Shown here piece by piece: positions 1 to 11,027 of a DNA stretch of 64,000 nucleotides. The notes beneath the pieces were generated by a model. That model saw nothing but the letters and a program-made list of their open reading frames with translations, searched no databases and was not told the DNA's origin. The stretch comes from Acanthosepion pharaonis (lineage: Eukaryota > Mollusca > Cephalopoda > Sepiida > Sepiidae): assembly GCA_903632075.3 (NCBI GenBank), contig CAHIKZ030001779.1, positions 1,792,501-1,856,500 on the forward strand, given 5' to 3'. The position numbers and the translations under genes were made by a program. Position 1 is the stretch's first letter. The number at the start of each line of letters is the position of its first letter.

Positions 1-1330
1 CGTAAAAACTGTCCAAAAATTCTGCATATCGGAGCACTTTTTGCTATTCATTTAGCCATTATCAAGGCTGATTTTTTTTTAACTGAATATGTGAGATTTT
101 TTATGCATGTGTCTAAAGTTATAGAAATGTTTTATTTTCCAAACATAACACACTGTGGCTGTGTTCATAGTTAATGTTATTGAGTGTTGGCTTTTTCATA
201 TTTTTATTATTTGGACTTCCATTATTTTTAATCTTTTTTTTACATGTGGTTGAAGCTATTATACTTTTATTTTCTACTATCATGTTTTGGATGGTGTCTG
301 TTAGGATTTTGTGTGTTTAAATGAGTCTTAATAGAACTGTGGTCAAGTAGATGTAACATAAGGTAAATAGACATGTTGTAGTATAACCAATATAATTATT
401 TATGAGTTTGTTGATTAGTAACAAAGTTCCTTAAGGGGCATTTGAACTTGTAAATAATGTTGGTTCTTTGTAGTGTTGATTTTGTGGGTGTGTTGTTATT
501 TTTGATGATAAGGTTTAATTTTTTTTTAATAGATAATTAACTTTCTTGTTCATGTCAACTGGGGTTTTGTATTTCTTTATGATATTTCTAAGAGAAAATT
601 CATCTTACTTATAGTTGACATGTATTTGGTTTTTGTAGAAGATGTTAATGTTTTTATGTGAATATTCAGTATCATTATTAGTTTACAAAGAAATAGTCTA
701 ATCTGTTGATCGATGAGGTAGTTAGGAAAACCATTGTTAACTCGTGTCTGTTTTACATTGTTGACTTCTTTAAGGAAAAGTGGACAAAAAGATTAATTCT
801 TGTGTGCTCTCTAGGAAATTTTCATAATTGCTATTTTATATGTAAGTGGGCATTCACACTTAAAATTAAGTTAACAAGAGTTTCTGCTAGTATGTTTTTA
901 TATAATGAAGTGGCAAATATGTTATTACTGAATTCTGAAAGAACATCTAAGAATGGGAGTTTATTTTAGACTCAGTTCATAATTAAAGTTATGGACAGAG
1001 TTTTTTCGATTGTGATTTTGAGATTATCAATTTATTGTTTGTTTTTTGCTAAAATAAAAATATGTATACATAGCAGACATATATTTTGGGTTTAGTGACT
1101 TGTTTAAATATTGTGTTTTCTACGTGTAGTAGTTGAAGATGGGCTGAGAGTTTTTCTCATATGAACACCATTAGTTTGGGTGTAGATATTGCCATTATGG
1201 TTATAGAAAGGGACTTTAGTTGTGCAGGCATGCAATCATTTTTTGAGGATATTTGGTTTGATGGGTGGAGGTAGAATGGAATTATTTTTAGACATGGATT
1301 TAAGGATTATGTCAATACTCTCTTGACCTT
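1..1330 (-). pseudogene. PLE-II reverse transcriptase and GIY-YIG relic, truncated by window edge
   Basis: Read on the minus strand from about 1300 down to 1, this is a decayed Penelope-like element (retroelement encoding reverse transcriptase plus GIY-YIG endonuclease). About 1140-1260 resembles the stretch before the PLE 'DGVAMGSPLGP' block (here NGV followed by a changed segment). About 1055-1095 reads YVCYVYIF where an active copy has YVDD, so catalysis is lost. NKLPFLDVL lies at 939-965, a PLE reverse transcriptase landmark. The GIY-YIG core YIGYTTTCLF is at 365-394 and the C-terminal NINYEHS segment near 160-190. Stops and frameshifts are frequent. The first 110 bases resemble 26430-26540, the same 3' region of another copy. 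The family call is firm; exact ends are not visible. Confidence 0.8.
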
Positions 1331-2439
1331 GACACACATACTGCTGCTACAGCTGCTTTACATGTGATGATTCTATAATCCTAACAACTTCATATGGGAA
1401 AAGTTAAGGTAACTCTTTTTAAAGGTCATATGACTGCTAAAATATCTTCACATAAGGTATATAAACTTGAGGGCTAAATTGCTTCTGAATACACATTATT
1501 TTAGCTTTACAGCTGATGAGGACCCGTCACGTTCTTCAACAAACAACCCACCAGGTAACATGACTACAAAACAAAGTCTTCAGATGTATTTTTTTTTCAA
1601 TCTTATATAACCAGCAATGTTTTTCATTCATATATTCAAAATGTGACTTGAAAGCTAAGTATTCAGAAGTTTTCATTTTAAACCATAAGGAAATAACGTA
1701 TTTGTTCAAAATGCAAGCCCCCCAGAACTGTTTCTACTCCTGAAGGTGAAAGACAGGTCACTGGTGCCTATAAAATTAATTATTTCATGTAGAGCTCATC
1801 CACTTGGAAAGGCAATAAGCATAGAAGAAAGAAAACCAAACATGGAAATGGCTATGAAATTAAGACAGAAAATCCAAAGTGGCATTCCAAATGAAGATAG
1901 TTGTCAACATTGACTTCATTCATGCAACTCGTGCAACCAAGGCACCCCCAAATGTAACACTCTGCCTTCTCTTAGAGATGGTCAATTTGGATGCTCAGGA
2001 TTGTATTTAACACTGGAAGAGATCATCATATTCTGATGATCAACTATTACCCAAATCAAGCCAGGCAGTTCTCAACCAGTAAAATATTAATCAATACTTT
2101 GCCTGCTTTGTTGGATGTCTGAAGAAAGACAGAGGGCATAACAAACAAAATATTGTGACAATAACATCAAAGATAAGAGTGCATTAGTCCTAGTGGATGT
2201 GTGGGTGGTGTAATGAATAGCAGCATGAAATGAGAAATTGAAGAGCCATGTTCAAATTCATGTTAGGTTTGTTACATTCACTTACATGCAAATATTCTTT
2301 GGAAAGATGTGAATCCATCACTTTTCCTTGCTGCTGTAAGTTAAATATTACGACTTGCATATGAAAAAATCATGGTTATTTTGAAAAATTGTTTATGCAA
2401 TATTTACTCATTTTTTTAAATAATTTCACCCCAATAAGG
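1331..2439. other. no recognisable feature
   Basis: AT-rich sequence without a convincing coding frame. A TATA-like GTATATAAA near 1457 is followed by a CTGATGA near 1512, which recalls the layout of PLE ends, but no ribozyme core follows. Nothing else was recognised. Confidence 0.4.
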
Positions 2440-3025
2440 GAGACAATGTCACTATGATGCAAGGGTTACTGGGAGTGAAAGAGAATGAGAAGACTAGTGA
2501 AGAGAAAGGACAACAAAAGAGCTAGATTCAGGAAGACAGAAGATTGTAATTAACGTTCCATTAAATTTTTGAAGATTGTAGGTGGTATGGAAGCAAAAAG
2601 TAGAAGAAACTTATACAGGTGAGAAGTACAAGAAAAGAAATTATTAGAATAGAACTTACAGTCACATCTAACTAATTCAAAAGTAAAACACTAGACCTAG
2701 TTACCAATAATATATATGCTTAAATTTGTGCAGTTAAGGTACCAAGCAGGAAAGCTAATTAGAACAATTACCATGAAAATATTTATAAAAAAGACAGAAG
2801 CCATGTTATAGTGATGTGAAAGTGAATGAAGTTGTGATACTACATCAGGACTGATTACATTATAGATCCTTCTTTGGATTTTTTTTTAAATCTCAGGAGT
2901 ACTGCCATCTCTCATCTGAGAGATGGAAGCAATATTCAATATATGGAAGAATGGTAGATTTAAAATGTGCAAGATGTATTCTGAAATTAAACAGACAGAG
3001 TTCTATCTATCTATTTTACTAATGC
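2440..3025 (-). mobile_element. LINE-B 3' end fragment
   Basis: On the minus strand this matches the C-terminal and 3' region of the jockey-like LINE best seen at 43.9-47.1 kb. Shared landmarks are the segment corresponding to SCTSRLWNS (here SCTSHLYK) and the preceding FYKYFHG-like block around 2770-2810. The nucleotide pattern also parallels 16495-17135, 27690-28130 and 47290-47715. It is a typical 5'-truncated, degenerate copy with no open frame. Confidence 0.65.
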
Positions 3026-3608
3026 CACCCTAATTAAACAAGAACATAATTATTTATGAAGAAAATACTTCAAAAGCCAACTAATAATATTTCTGCAAAT
3101 GTCAGATGCAACTCTAATGTAACATTTAAGATATAAACAAATGTTATGTGCAAAATGCATATGCATTTTTAGAATAAAAGATCAGCTAAAAAGCTCAGAT
3201 ATGGACGCTTAGAAAGAAATTGAGAGATGAAGATAGAAAGAGGAAATAAACAGATAAATTTAAATAGGCCCATTGCTTTGAACCAAAAAAATAACATATA
3301 ACATCATAAATATTTGCCAAGGGCGTAAAGACATTTCACATTCTTTGAGGGACCCCTTAACAAAATTACCAATTGTGTCTTGTAGGCAATTTTTTTTAAT
3401 GCAAATTGAATATTATTTGGCATCCTGAACTGAATACTAAAATACTGAAAATTTTTTTTTAAACATACTGCAAATTCAAGATGACAGACGCCATACACAC
3501 ATCACAGGCAACTGTTTATTTGAATTTTCCAATCCTTTTTCTAATTTATGATTGCAACATTAATTAAAGAAAAATTGATTTAGATTTAAAAGCAGCTGGT
3601 TCTTATCA

Positions 3609-3609
3609 C

Positions 3610-3661
<52 letters not shown>

Positions 3662-3680
3662 GTCGTCGTCGTCATCGTCA
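3609..3680 (+). repeat. (ATC)n then (GTC)n triplet microsatellite
   Basis: About 16 consecutive ATC units, grading at 3661 into CGT/GTC units, with a short TTA/TTG run just after. Confidence 0.95.
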
Positions 3681-3939
3681 CTTCTACCATTATTATTATT
3701 GTTGTTGTTACTGTTGTTATTGCTTTATAATTATTACATCAAAATTTCAATTTGTTTCATGATGTTAAATATCAGAAAACTCAAAAGAAAGCTTCCTAAA
3801 AGCAAGGAAGAAACATCAATTATATTTTTCCATTAAAAATAATAAATAATAAAGTTTTTAAGAAGGAAATCTTTCCATTGTTATTTCTGATAAAATTGAA
3901 ATTTTCTGTTTTTTTTTTCATTTTAATGGCTGATTGAGA

Positions 3940-4440
3940 ACTGAAGTAAAATTGAAAGGGTTAAGGAGAAAGTGGAAGGAAAACTAATGATAATGAGCAT
4001 AATGAAGGAAAGAAAGGAAGAAAGTCACAATGAAAAATAAGAGAAAGTGTAAAACAAAAAGTGGGAGAAAAAGAAAAACGTATTAAAAATATGAAAGAAA
4101 CAATATTAATAGACAGGAATGGAAAATAAGAAACTTTTAGAAAGAAATTGGTGTGAAAGATCATGATTAAGCAGTAGGAATGAATAAATTTATGAATTAA
4201 GGACATACAAAATAAAAAAAAAGAGAAATCTAGGAGTGAAAAAGAAAAGCCATAAGAGTTTAGAACAAATGTAGAGTGAGAAACTAAGAAAATATAGACA
4301 AAAATAAAAAGGAAATAGAGAGAAACAGAAAATCAAAAAAGACAAGCTGGGAAGAAAAGAAAACCAGAATATTATTTTCTGCATTTTACCTAAATCAGAT
4401 GTAAGTTTCAATTAAAAGAAGTTGTTTTTTTTAGTTATTT
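3940..4440 (+). repeat. purine-rich low-complexity tract
   Basis: About 450 bases in which the plus strand is dominated by A and G (AAGAAAG, GGAAGAAAG and similar). Two minus-strand open frames across it are by-products of this composition (Phe, Leu and Ser rich) and are not treated as genes. Confidence 0.7.
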
Positions 4441-4697
4441 TTTTTTTCATTTATTTGAGAAAGTAATCACAGTCAGAAATGGTTGAGATGAGAATAGTAT
4501 TTGGAAGTTCACTAAATGAGGAGAATTTTCAAGTGTAATGGCTTCAAGGCTAAAGAAAAAATATCTTTAACATGTCATCACATATTGAAAATTTGAAGCT
4601 TTATCCAATTCCAATGCATCATTTCATCACCAACAAGTTGCTAAATGCTAATTGAATATTTTGGGGGTTTTCCATTCCTATTTCTGCATTTCTTTTA

Positions 4698-4785
4698 TTA
4701 TTATTATTGTTGTTGCTATTATTATTATTATTATTATTATTATTGTTATTATTATTGTTGTTGTTATTGTTGTTGTTGTTGTTGT

Positions 4786-4849
<64 letters not shown>

Positions 4850-4891
4850 GAAGAAGAAGAAGAAATTATTATTATTATTATTATTATTAGT
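4698..4891 (+). repeat. compound triplet microsatellite (TTA, TTG, ATG, AAG, ATT)
   Basis: An unbroken series of triplet blocks: TTA/ATT units, then TTG, then about 20 ATG units, then AAG, then ATT again. Because the period is 3, two frames stay open and translate to homopolymers (Leu-Met-Lys or Ile-Asp-Glu). These are artefacts, not proteins. Confidence 0.95.
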
Positions 4892-4899
4892 ATTGCTTC

Positions 4900-5841
4900 A
4901 GGGGCTTAAAATATTTAGAAATTCCAAGGAATAAAGCCAAAATTTGTAACTAGAAAACAAAAAACAAAATTAAATAAGCAAATAAAAAATAAATAAAAAT
5001 ATAAATATATGTTGAAGGTGGAGAGATCCAGTTAATTCATTCCTTAATTTAAATTTTGCTAGATGTCAAGTTCATTGCCACCATTATTCTTTATGTGTTT
5101 TTCATCATTTTAAAATTTTGATAAAAGTACCTCAAAAATGTTCAAATATTTGTTGGAATAACCAGGATAGCGACAACAATTCATAATACAAATATTTACT
5201 TATCGCCAGTGGCAGACTAGCCAGAGAATCAGCTTGCCCAATGGCATGTGGGCCTCTGATGAAGTAGGCCCTCTATATAAAAAAAAAATGCAATAAAAAA
5301 CAAACACAGCAACTGTTTTAGTAATAAAAAGGAATAAGAATTTTATAAAGTCATCTGCACACTATCAGTTATTCAAGTCCAATGTGAGAGGACATTTTCA
5401 AAGCATAAGGACATGGTTAAGAAACTTTTTGCCTGTGGAGAATCATACATGTTGCTAACTATTGAAAAGAAATTGTTAGATGAATTGTTAGAAGCAATTA
5501 TTGGCAGATTTGCACAATCATCTCATGAACACAAATGATTGCTCTTAATATAGTGGATGGCATTCAATGATGTATTGTGTTTTTGAACTAGCTGTTAATC
5601 TGTAAATTGTGCAGTAAACTATTTCAAATATATCAACCAATCACTTAAAATTAAAAAAATAAATAAAAACTTCAATTATAACATTCTGTATTTACATTTG
5701 GTATCTACTGCCAATAATACGAACATCATATGTGCACTGTAATTATTAAGAAATGTACATTTTTTTTCTACAAGACTTTAATTGTACCATTTTCCCATAT
5801 CTATATTTTTGTAATTTTATTTATCCATTATGAAAATTAAA
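4900..5841. other. no recognisable feature
   Basis: AT-rich, non-coding in appearance. A short GGGCCTC/GTAGGCCC self-complementary pair lies near 5248-5270. No family recognised. Confidence 0.4.
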
Positions 5842-6359
5842 TGTATAGTGGGTTGAACCATATGATATTTCTTTTCCTGTTAGCCGTTTTTGTGTTCTGT
5901 GGTGAGTATGTGAGTCCTGTGTCATTTCTATCTATTATTTTGCTTAGTTCATGTAGTAAGTATATACCTATGATGTTGAAGCTTTGACGGTGCAGAGACC
6001 TGCAAAATCATAGGTATATACTTACTACACGAAGCAAAATAATAGATAGAAATGACACAGGACTCTACAGGGACGATGGTCTCATAATCTTAAGAAACTG
6101 TAACAAACAAAACACAGACAAAACTAGAAAAGCAATAATAAAGATTTTCAAAAATAACGGATTCAACATAGATTTAAAAACTAACCTAAATGAAGTAGAT
6201 TTTCTAGATGTTACCTTCAACCATATTTAACAAAGCTAAGAAAGACTACTAAACAGCCCTAAAAGATAGTGGATTCCCAGCAACACTCACATACTCACCA
6301 CAGAACACAAAAAAGGCCAACAGGAAAAGAAATATCATATGGTTCAACCCACCATACAG
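5842..6359. repeat. imperfect inverted repeat in PLE-I, inner deletion in one arm
   Basis: Arm 5912-5975 pairs with 6007-6066, and arm 5842-5911 pairs with 6284-6359. Bases 6067-6283 of the right arm have no partner on the left. The left copy is therefore an inverted copy with about 217 bases deleted at a short CTC shared by both sides. Confidence 0.85.
6063..6245 (+). pseudogene. PLE-I reverse transcriptase C-terminal part
   Basis: The frame starting at 6063 reads LYRDDGLIILRNCN, the PLE version of reverse-transcriptase motif C (two catalytic Asp in RDD). It continues to NEVDFLDVTFN, the conserved landmark after the catalytic loop, and hits a stop at about 6230. The upstream fingers and palm are absent. 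Downstream coding continues in another frame, so a frameshift separates it from the GIY-YIG part. Confidence 0.85.
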
Positions 6360-6999
6360 CAAAAACGTAAAAACAAATGTAGGAAAAATATTCTTCAAAC
6401 TCTTGCACAAACACTTCCCGGAATCAAGTACTCTACACAAAACATTCAACAAAAACACAGTAATAATCAGCTACAGTTGCACTGAGAACATGGCACAAAT
6501 AATAAAAAAGCACAACAGGAAAATTATCAGCAAACCACACAAACAAATTAAACCCACATATAACTGCAGAATAAAGAACGAATGTCCCTTAAACGGTAAT
6601 TGTTTACAAAGCAATGTAATATACCAAGCTACGATAAAATCACCAGATAATGAAGAAAAATTATACATAGGAGTAACTGAAGGACCCTGGAAACAAAGAA
6701 ATTATGCACACAAAACATCTTTCACAAATAGTAAATATGTGAACAGCACAATGCTTCCTAAGTATAGCTGGGAAATTAAAAAAAAAACGCACATCATACC
6801 AAAAATATCTTGGAAAATAAGGAAAAGATCATCAGTCTACAACAATCAATCAAAAACTTGCAAACTTTGCTTGGAGGAAAAAATAGCTATCATTAACTTC
6901 CCAGACCAAAATAAATTATTAAATAAAAGATTCAAGCTCATCTCAAAATGCAGACATGAAAACAAATTTTTACTACGTTATTTAAAAATCGAAAACTGA
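6253..6999 (+). pseudogene. PLE-I connector and GIY-YIG endonuclease domain
   Basis: An uninterrupted frame of about 249 codons, open from 6253 although the first Met is at 6403. Visible landmarks in order: RNIIWFNPPYSKNV (conserved linker), FNKNTVIISYSC, a Cys pair in NECPLNGNC (PLE zinc-finger-like CPL..C), NVIYQATI, then YIGVTEG (the GIY-YIG core), CKLCLEEK, and NLLNKR followed by SKCRHENKFLL near the end. GIY-YIG is the nuclease domain that nicks target DNA for PLE insertion. The C-terminal half is the best-preserved frame in the window, but the element as a whole is inactive because the reverse transcriptase is incomplete. Confidence 0.88.
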
Positions 7000-7800
7000 A
7001 AAATAAGATAAAATAAAAAATAAATAAATAAAATAAATAAGTAAATAAATAAAAATGACAATAAAATAAGTAAAATAAATTAACCCAAACAAATTACCAA
7101 ATCACACCTGTTAGAATAGACGAAATAGAATAAATAAATGAAAAATAAAAAAACAAAATCAATGAACCCAAATAAATAAAGTAAATAATAAACAAATTGA
7201 CAAACCATTATGACCAAAATATCAGTTAGACTATAAAAATCAAACCAAAAATCGGACGCAAAACATAGCTATAACTGTTACATAACGATAAAAAAGACTA
7301 CGTTACATAAAAATCGAAAGCTGAAAAGAGTAAATAAAAATACACAGTATAATAAATAAACAATAAAAAACAAGTAAAATAAATTTATCTAAATAAATGA
7401 ATAAATAAATAAATAAATAAACTAACAAACTGATCCCAATAAATTAACCATTAGAAAAAACAAATAAAGATAATCAATCCAAAAAAATACATAAAGTAAT
7501 AAACAAATTAAAAACTGCTCCCGCCAAAATAATAGTTAGAATAAACTACAACAATCAGCCCTAAATTGAATAAATAGTTTTAATTATCTTCCCAAACCAA
7601 ATCAAAACTATTAAATAAGTGATATAAACAAATTTTACTACGCTAATAAAAACACTAATTAAGATAAAAAATTTTAAAAATAAATACATAAGATAAGAAA
7701 TAAAAATAAAAAATAAAAATAAGCAAAATAATCTAACCCAAATAGATAAATAAACAAATAAACTACTTCCGGCAAAATAACCACTAAAATGAACTACCCA
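6968..7800 (+). repeat. about 330-bp tandem repetition in PLE-I 3' region
   Basis: A TACTACGTTA..AAAATCGAAA-like start recurs near 6968, 7293 and 7632. Each is followed by A-rich AAATAAATAAA sequence and then by an AAAATAAYAGTTAGA-like segment (near 7230, 7530 and 7780). Spacing is roughly 325 to 340 bases, giving about three diverged units. Confidence 0.65.
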
Positions 7801-7854
7801 CAATGCACCACTGACCCGTCTATATAAATAGCCGAGAAAAATAACAGCAGTTCT

Positions 7855-7893
7855 GGCCTGATGATTATGTCTAGCATGAAACAGATTGTCGCC
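7855..7893 (+). ncRNA. hammerhead ribozyme-like motif of PLE-I
   Basis: Core CTGATGA at 7858-7864 and GAAAC at 7878-7882, with the cleavage triplet GTC at 7888-7890. Helix I is formed by GGC (7855-7857) with GCC (7891-7893). Helix II is ATG with CAT around a TCTAG loop, after a two-base TT. Hammerhead motifs at PLE ends are established for animal PLEs. Short helices make in-cis activity uncertain. Confidence 0.65.
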
Positions 7894-7996
7894 TCTAAGT
7901 GTTGACTTCAATGTTCACTTTTATATTTACACACGCCCTCTCTCTGATATTGAGCACTTTATCCCATAAATATAACACACCTCAAGACTATATTTC

Positions 7997-7998
<2 letters not shown>

Positions 7999-8041
<43 letters not shown>

Positions 8042-8146
8042 ATGATCCTCTGTTATCTGTTATATATATATATATATATATATATGACATATTTTGAACA
8101 TTTTATTAAGGTTATAGGTGATTTTGACTATCTCTCTCTCTCTCTC

Positions 8147-8195
<49 letters not shown>
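7999..8195 (+). repeat. (TA)n, (TA)n, (TC)n-(TA)n microsatellites
   Basis: Three AT tracts (about 8000-8036, 8062-8085 and 8151-8195) and a TC tract (8131-8148) immediately after the PLE-I 3' end. Confidence 0.95.
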
Positions 8196-8198
<3 letters not shown>

Positions 8199-8740
8199 CC
8201 AAGAAAAAAATGCCAGAAATGAAAATCTAAATATATGATTCCAAATTTGTATATATCACAGAAAACAGATCACAATTGATAAAAAGGGAATTTTTAACCA
8301 GGACAGTTCGTTTTAGTAAATTTAGAAACCTTTTCCTGAAAACATAACTGAAAAACTTTGCAACAAATCATAGTCAGTCAAATCAAAAATGCCTGCTAGT
8401 TTACACAAATTTATGTCAAATGACGCCCTTTCCTAAAAGGGATAAGTAAAGTGGCTAGAGAACAAAAGACTTAACAATATCTGAAACATGATAGCTCCTC
8501 AAAGTTAATATTTCCTTTTCTCCAATAAACTCTTAGTAATGACATTTACTAACATATATGAACTTTCTGTCAGACACACATATTTTTAATAAAATTTTTC
8601 AAATAAAACCATTTACTATGAAAAAAACAATTAAAAATAAAACCATTTACTATGAAAAAACAATTCTACTTACTGTTCTTGTAAAAATGTAAATAAATTA
8701 CAGTTTTCAATTTTACCACAATTATTACAATTTACTCTAT
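8196..8740. other. no gene; short tandem duplication
   Basis: AT-rich sequence. Bases 8601-8633 are duplicated head-to-tail at 8634-8665 (AAATAAAACCATTTACTATG in each), with one A-run length difference. Nothing else recognised. Confidence 0.6.
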
Positions 8741-8746
8741 TAATTG

Positions 8747-9116
8747 TGTTATGGGTTCTTAACCATAATAATAATAATAATGGACTATTCCATACTTAAT
8801 AAATACTGCGCCTCAGGAGTAGGCAAGGAGTCAGTAGTTCAAGTCGAGTCAGTAGTTCAAGTCAAATCAAGAGTCGAGTTAGAGGCAGTCCGAAACAGTC
8901 GTGTTCAGACAATTACTGCAAGACATTGGAATAGTGATACTGGTTGAGACTACATTGTTCTCTCTACTAAACCTGATTGTTCATACTAACACTTCTACTT
9001 CTCTGTATATATTCCTGTTTGTAATATATCTGTGTTATTCCATACCTGTGTTCGAGTTCTTCTTTATTGGTTCTACCTTGGACTATCACCATGATACAAG
9101 GAATCGGACCATAACA
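8747..9116 (+). mobile_element. solo LTR, 370 bp, with 5-bp target duplication AATTG
   Basis: Begins TGTTATGG and ends CCATAACA, a perfect 8-bp inverted terminus with the canonical TG...CA. It is flanked by identical AATTG at 8742-8746 and 9117-9121. It contains a possible TATA-like TTAATAAATACTG near 8798 and an internal near-tandem GAGTCAGTAGTTCAAGTC (twice, 8828-8863). No coding region adjoins, so it is a recombinational solo LTR. A 5-bp duplication fits Ty3/gypsy or BEL/Pao type integrases. The short frames inside are chance. Confidence 0.88.
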
Positions 9117-9121
9117 AATTG

Positions 9122-10339
9122 TGAATATAACTAATTAACAACACTTTTATATTTACTCAAGTTTTACACATTAAGATTAAAACTGAGCTTAGAAAATAAC
9201 TTTTGCTATACATTATTTTAATCACAACAATATCTATTAGGATATTCTAGATTTTCAACATATTTTATACTTAGAGCAAAATCATTTGATCTTTCTACTT
9301 ATCCCCCCATAAAAATGATTTTTACATTATTTTGTTTTTATTTTTTAAGCAAAAGATTTAATTCCTTTTATTATTATAGTTTTCAAGCTTAAAAGACTGC
9401 ACATGAGAGGTATTCCTGCTGCAGTCTCAAGATGGAATGAATTCCCTAATAAGGTTTGAAGATTTGGGTAATTAAACTTCAGAATTAATTAGCCTGATAA
9501 CTGAAGAAGAAAACTGGTAATGAAGTGACTGAATTTGATTAAAGCACTTTACTCAAGCATTTTGATGGCAATCAGAATTTTGAATTTTTATTTTGTTTTA
9601 ACCAACTCATACCAGGAGAGAGGAATGATCTTCATATCAGATGATAATAATTAAATAATCTTGATTTTAATTATAACCATATTGATGATCATATTAAAAA
9701 ATATCATTATTTCTAATAATGGTGATCCTTTGATACACAGTATGGCTTGATATTGCAAGAATGCTAGGAGGAAACTTGATTTCATTTGATTTTCGATTTT
9801 ATTCTTTGTGGCTGGAGAGAAGTAAGATGCTATTTATGTTAATATGGTGATGATGAAGAGGAGGAAATAAAAGTAGTAAATGACTACACACATGCACATT
9901 TATAGAAAAATAACTTATAAGAAACATATACAGATGAATAAGAGATTAATAAAAATTATGTGAAATTTAGAAATGATTTCTTAATAGCCAGATTTTATGA
10001 TAGTTTTTCTTAATATTTTTGCAGGATCTATTCTTTATCTTTTTTATGTTTGGATATTTCAGGTTTTAACCTTTTTTATTTTTTTGAGGATTCCATTCTT
10101 TAGACTTTTAATTTTTGGATAATTCATTCTTTAATTTTTTTATTTTGGAATTTTAAAATTTTTATTTTTTTATATTCTAAATAATTTTTATTTTTTATAT
10201 AATTCATTTTTTAACATTTTTATTTTTTAATAATGTATTCTTTAAAACTTTTGGTGCAACAGAAATAATAATACTCAGAAACCAATAAAACTAATTTGAA
10301 GAAAGCAAGAGAACACAACTCACTTTCTCTCCAGAGATT
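9122..10339. other. no recognisable feature
   Basis: AT-rich, with a T-rich stretch at 10020-10250 containing repeated TTTTATTTTT-like units. No coding signal. Confidence 0.4.
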
Positions 10340-10860
10340 AGCATCTTCTATGTGTTATTTCCCTTCAGGACATGGACAATCATGGCTCTCCACTACTTCT
10401 TACCATTTGTAGCTCTTTTTTTTTTGTCTTTTCACTATCTCTCACAGTCTTAGGCAGGTTACTTCCTGTTACCCTCTGTTCCTCTTGCTTCCAATATGAT
10501 GTGAGGGTTAAATTCTCCAAGCCTGCTTTTCTTATGTGTATTTCTGATTTTCAGTGCTCTTTTTGTTTTCATTTTCCTTAAAACTTTCTTTTTACTCTTA
10601 TGTCTAGTCCATGATATTCTCAGCATTCTTATGTAGAACCATGTTTCTGTTACCTCAAGTCTGTTCTTCAACTGTTATGAGATTGCCCAGCATTTACTGC
10701 CATATAGAAGGATTGATATTACCTAACTTACCCATACTCTTACAAGGAAACATTCAGCATTCATTGACTGAGCAGCCATTGCTACTTTTGATATTTATAA
10801 AATATTCCTATTAAAACAGAAAAATAGGTTTCTCAAATCCACTAACTATAAGAATCTAAT
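10340..10860 (-). mobile_element. LINE-A 3' end fragment
   Basis: The minus strand carries the post-reverse-transcriptase region of LINE-A: LEVTETWFYIRMLRISWT (10620-10671), then a stretch related to the RTIRKRQLKFLGH-type segment, with the gene 3' end towards 10340. This is the conserved C-terminal part seen in the copies at 13.9, 19.5, 38.9 and 58.5 kb. The 10741-10860 part also resembles 29386-29510. Confidence 0.75.
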
Positions 10861-11025
10861 TGAGTATTTAGTGTATTTAGTAGAGAGATCTATTTGCTTT
10901 AAAGATAGGGCACCTACAAATATTAGTGACATTAATGGGCAGCTGTAGAGAAGGCATCGCCCAACAGAGGCCATCCAACTACCTGTGAAATTAATGTTGC
11001 ATTGTTGTAGCACCAAGCTAGAAGG
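10861..11025. other. unassigned spacer
   Basis: Short stretch between the LINE-A fragment and the inverted-repeat element. It includes GGCATCGCCC near 10953 and is less AT-rich than average. Origin not recognised. Confidence 0.35.
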
Positions 11026-11027
11026 TA

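Larger units (their letters stand above)
5842..7960 (+). mobile_element. PLE-I element, 5'-truncated, with an inverted partial copy at its 5' side
   Basis: Penelope-like retroelement of the RDDGL type. It contains the end of the reverse transcriptase (6063-6245), the connecting and GIY-YIG region (6253-6999), a long A-rich 3' region (7000-7800), a TATA-like TATATAAATA (7821-7830) and a hammerhead-like motif (7855-7893), then a (TA)n tract from 7999. Segment 5842-5975 is the reverse complement of 6007-6066 plus 6284-6359, so the element starts as a head-to-head inverted duplication. The 7894-7960 tail recurs at 49000-49060. PLEs are known for inverted and tandem terminal copies. Confidence 0.85.

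Noticed and set aside
1500..1560. Possible hammerhead motif (CTGATGAGGACC...)
   Set aside because: No GAAAC after a plausible helix II and no helix I pairing; resemblance limited to CTGATGA and a nearby TATA-like sequence.
3609..3680. CRISPR-like regular repeat
   Set aside because: A simple triplet microsatellite without spacers; the genome is animal.
3961..4411. Minus-strand Phe/Leu/Ser-rich frames
   Set aside because: Explained by the purine-rich composition of the plus strand; no domain or signal supports a protein.
4652..4934. Two overlapping frames encoding Leu-Met-Lys and Ile-Asp-Glu homopolymers
   Set aside because: They arise only because a period-3 microsatellite has no stops; not genes.
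9490..9530. CTGAAGAAGAAAAC as hammerhead core
   Set aside because: No space for helix II between the two core segments.
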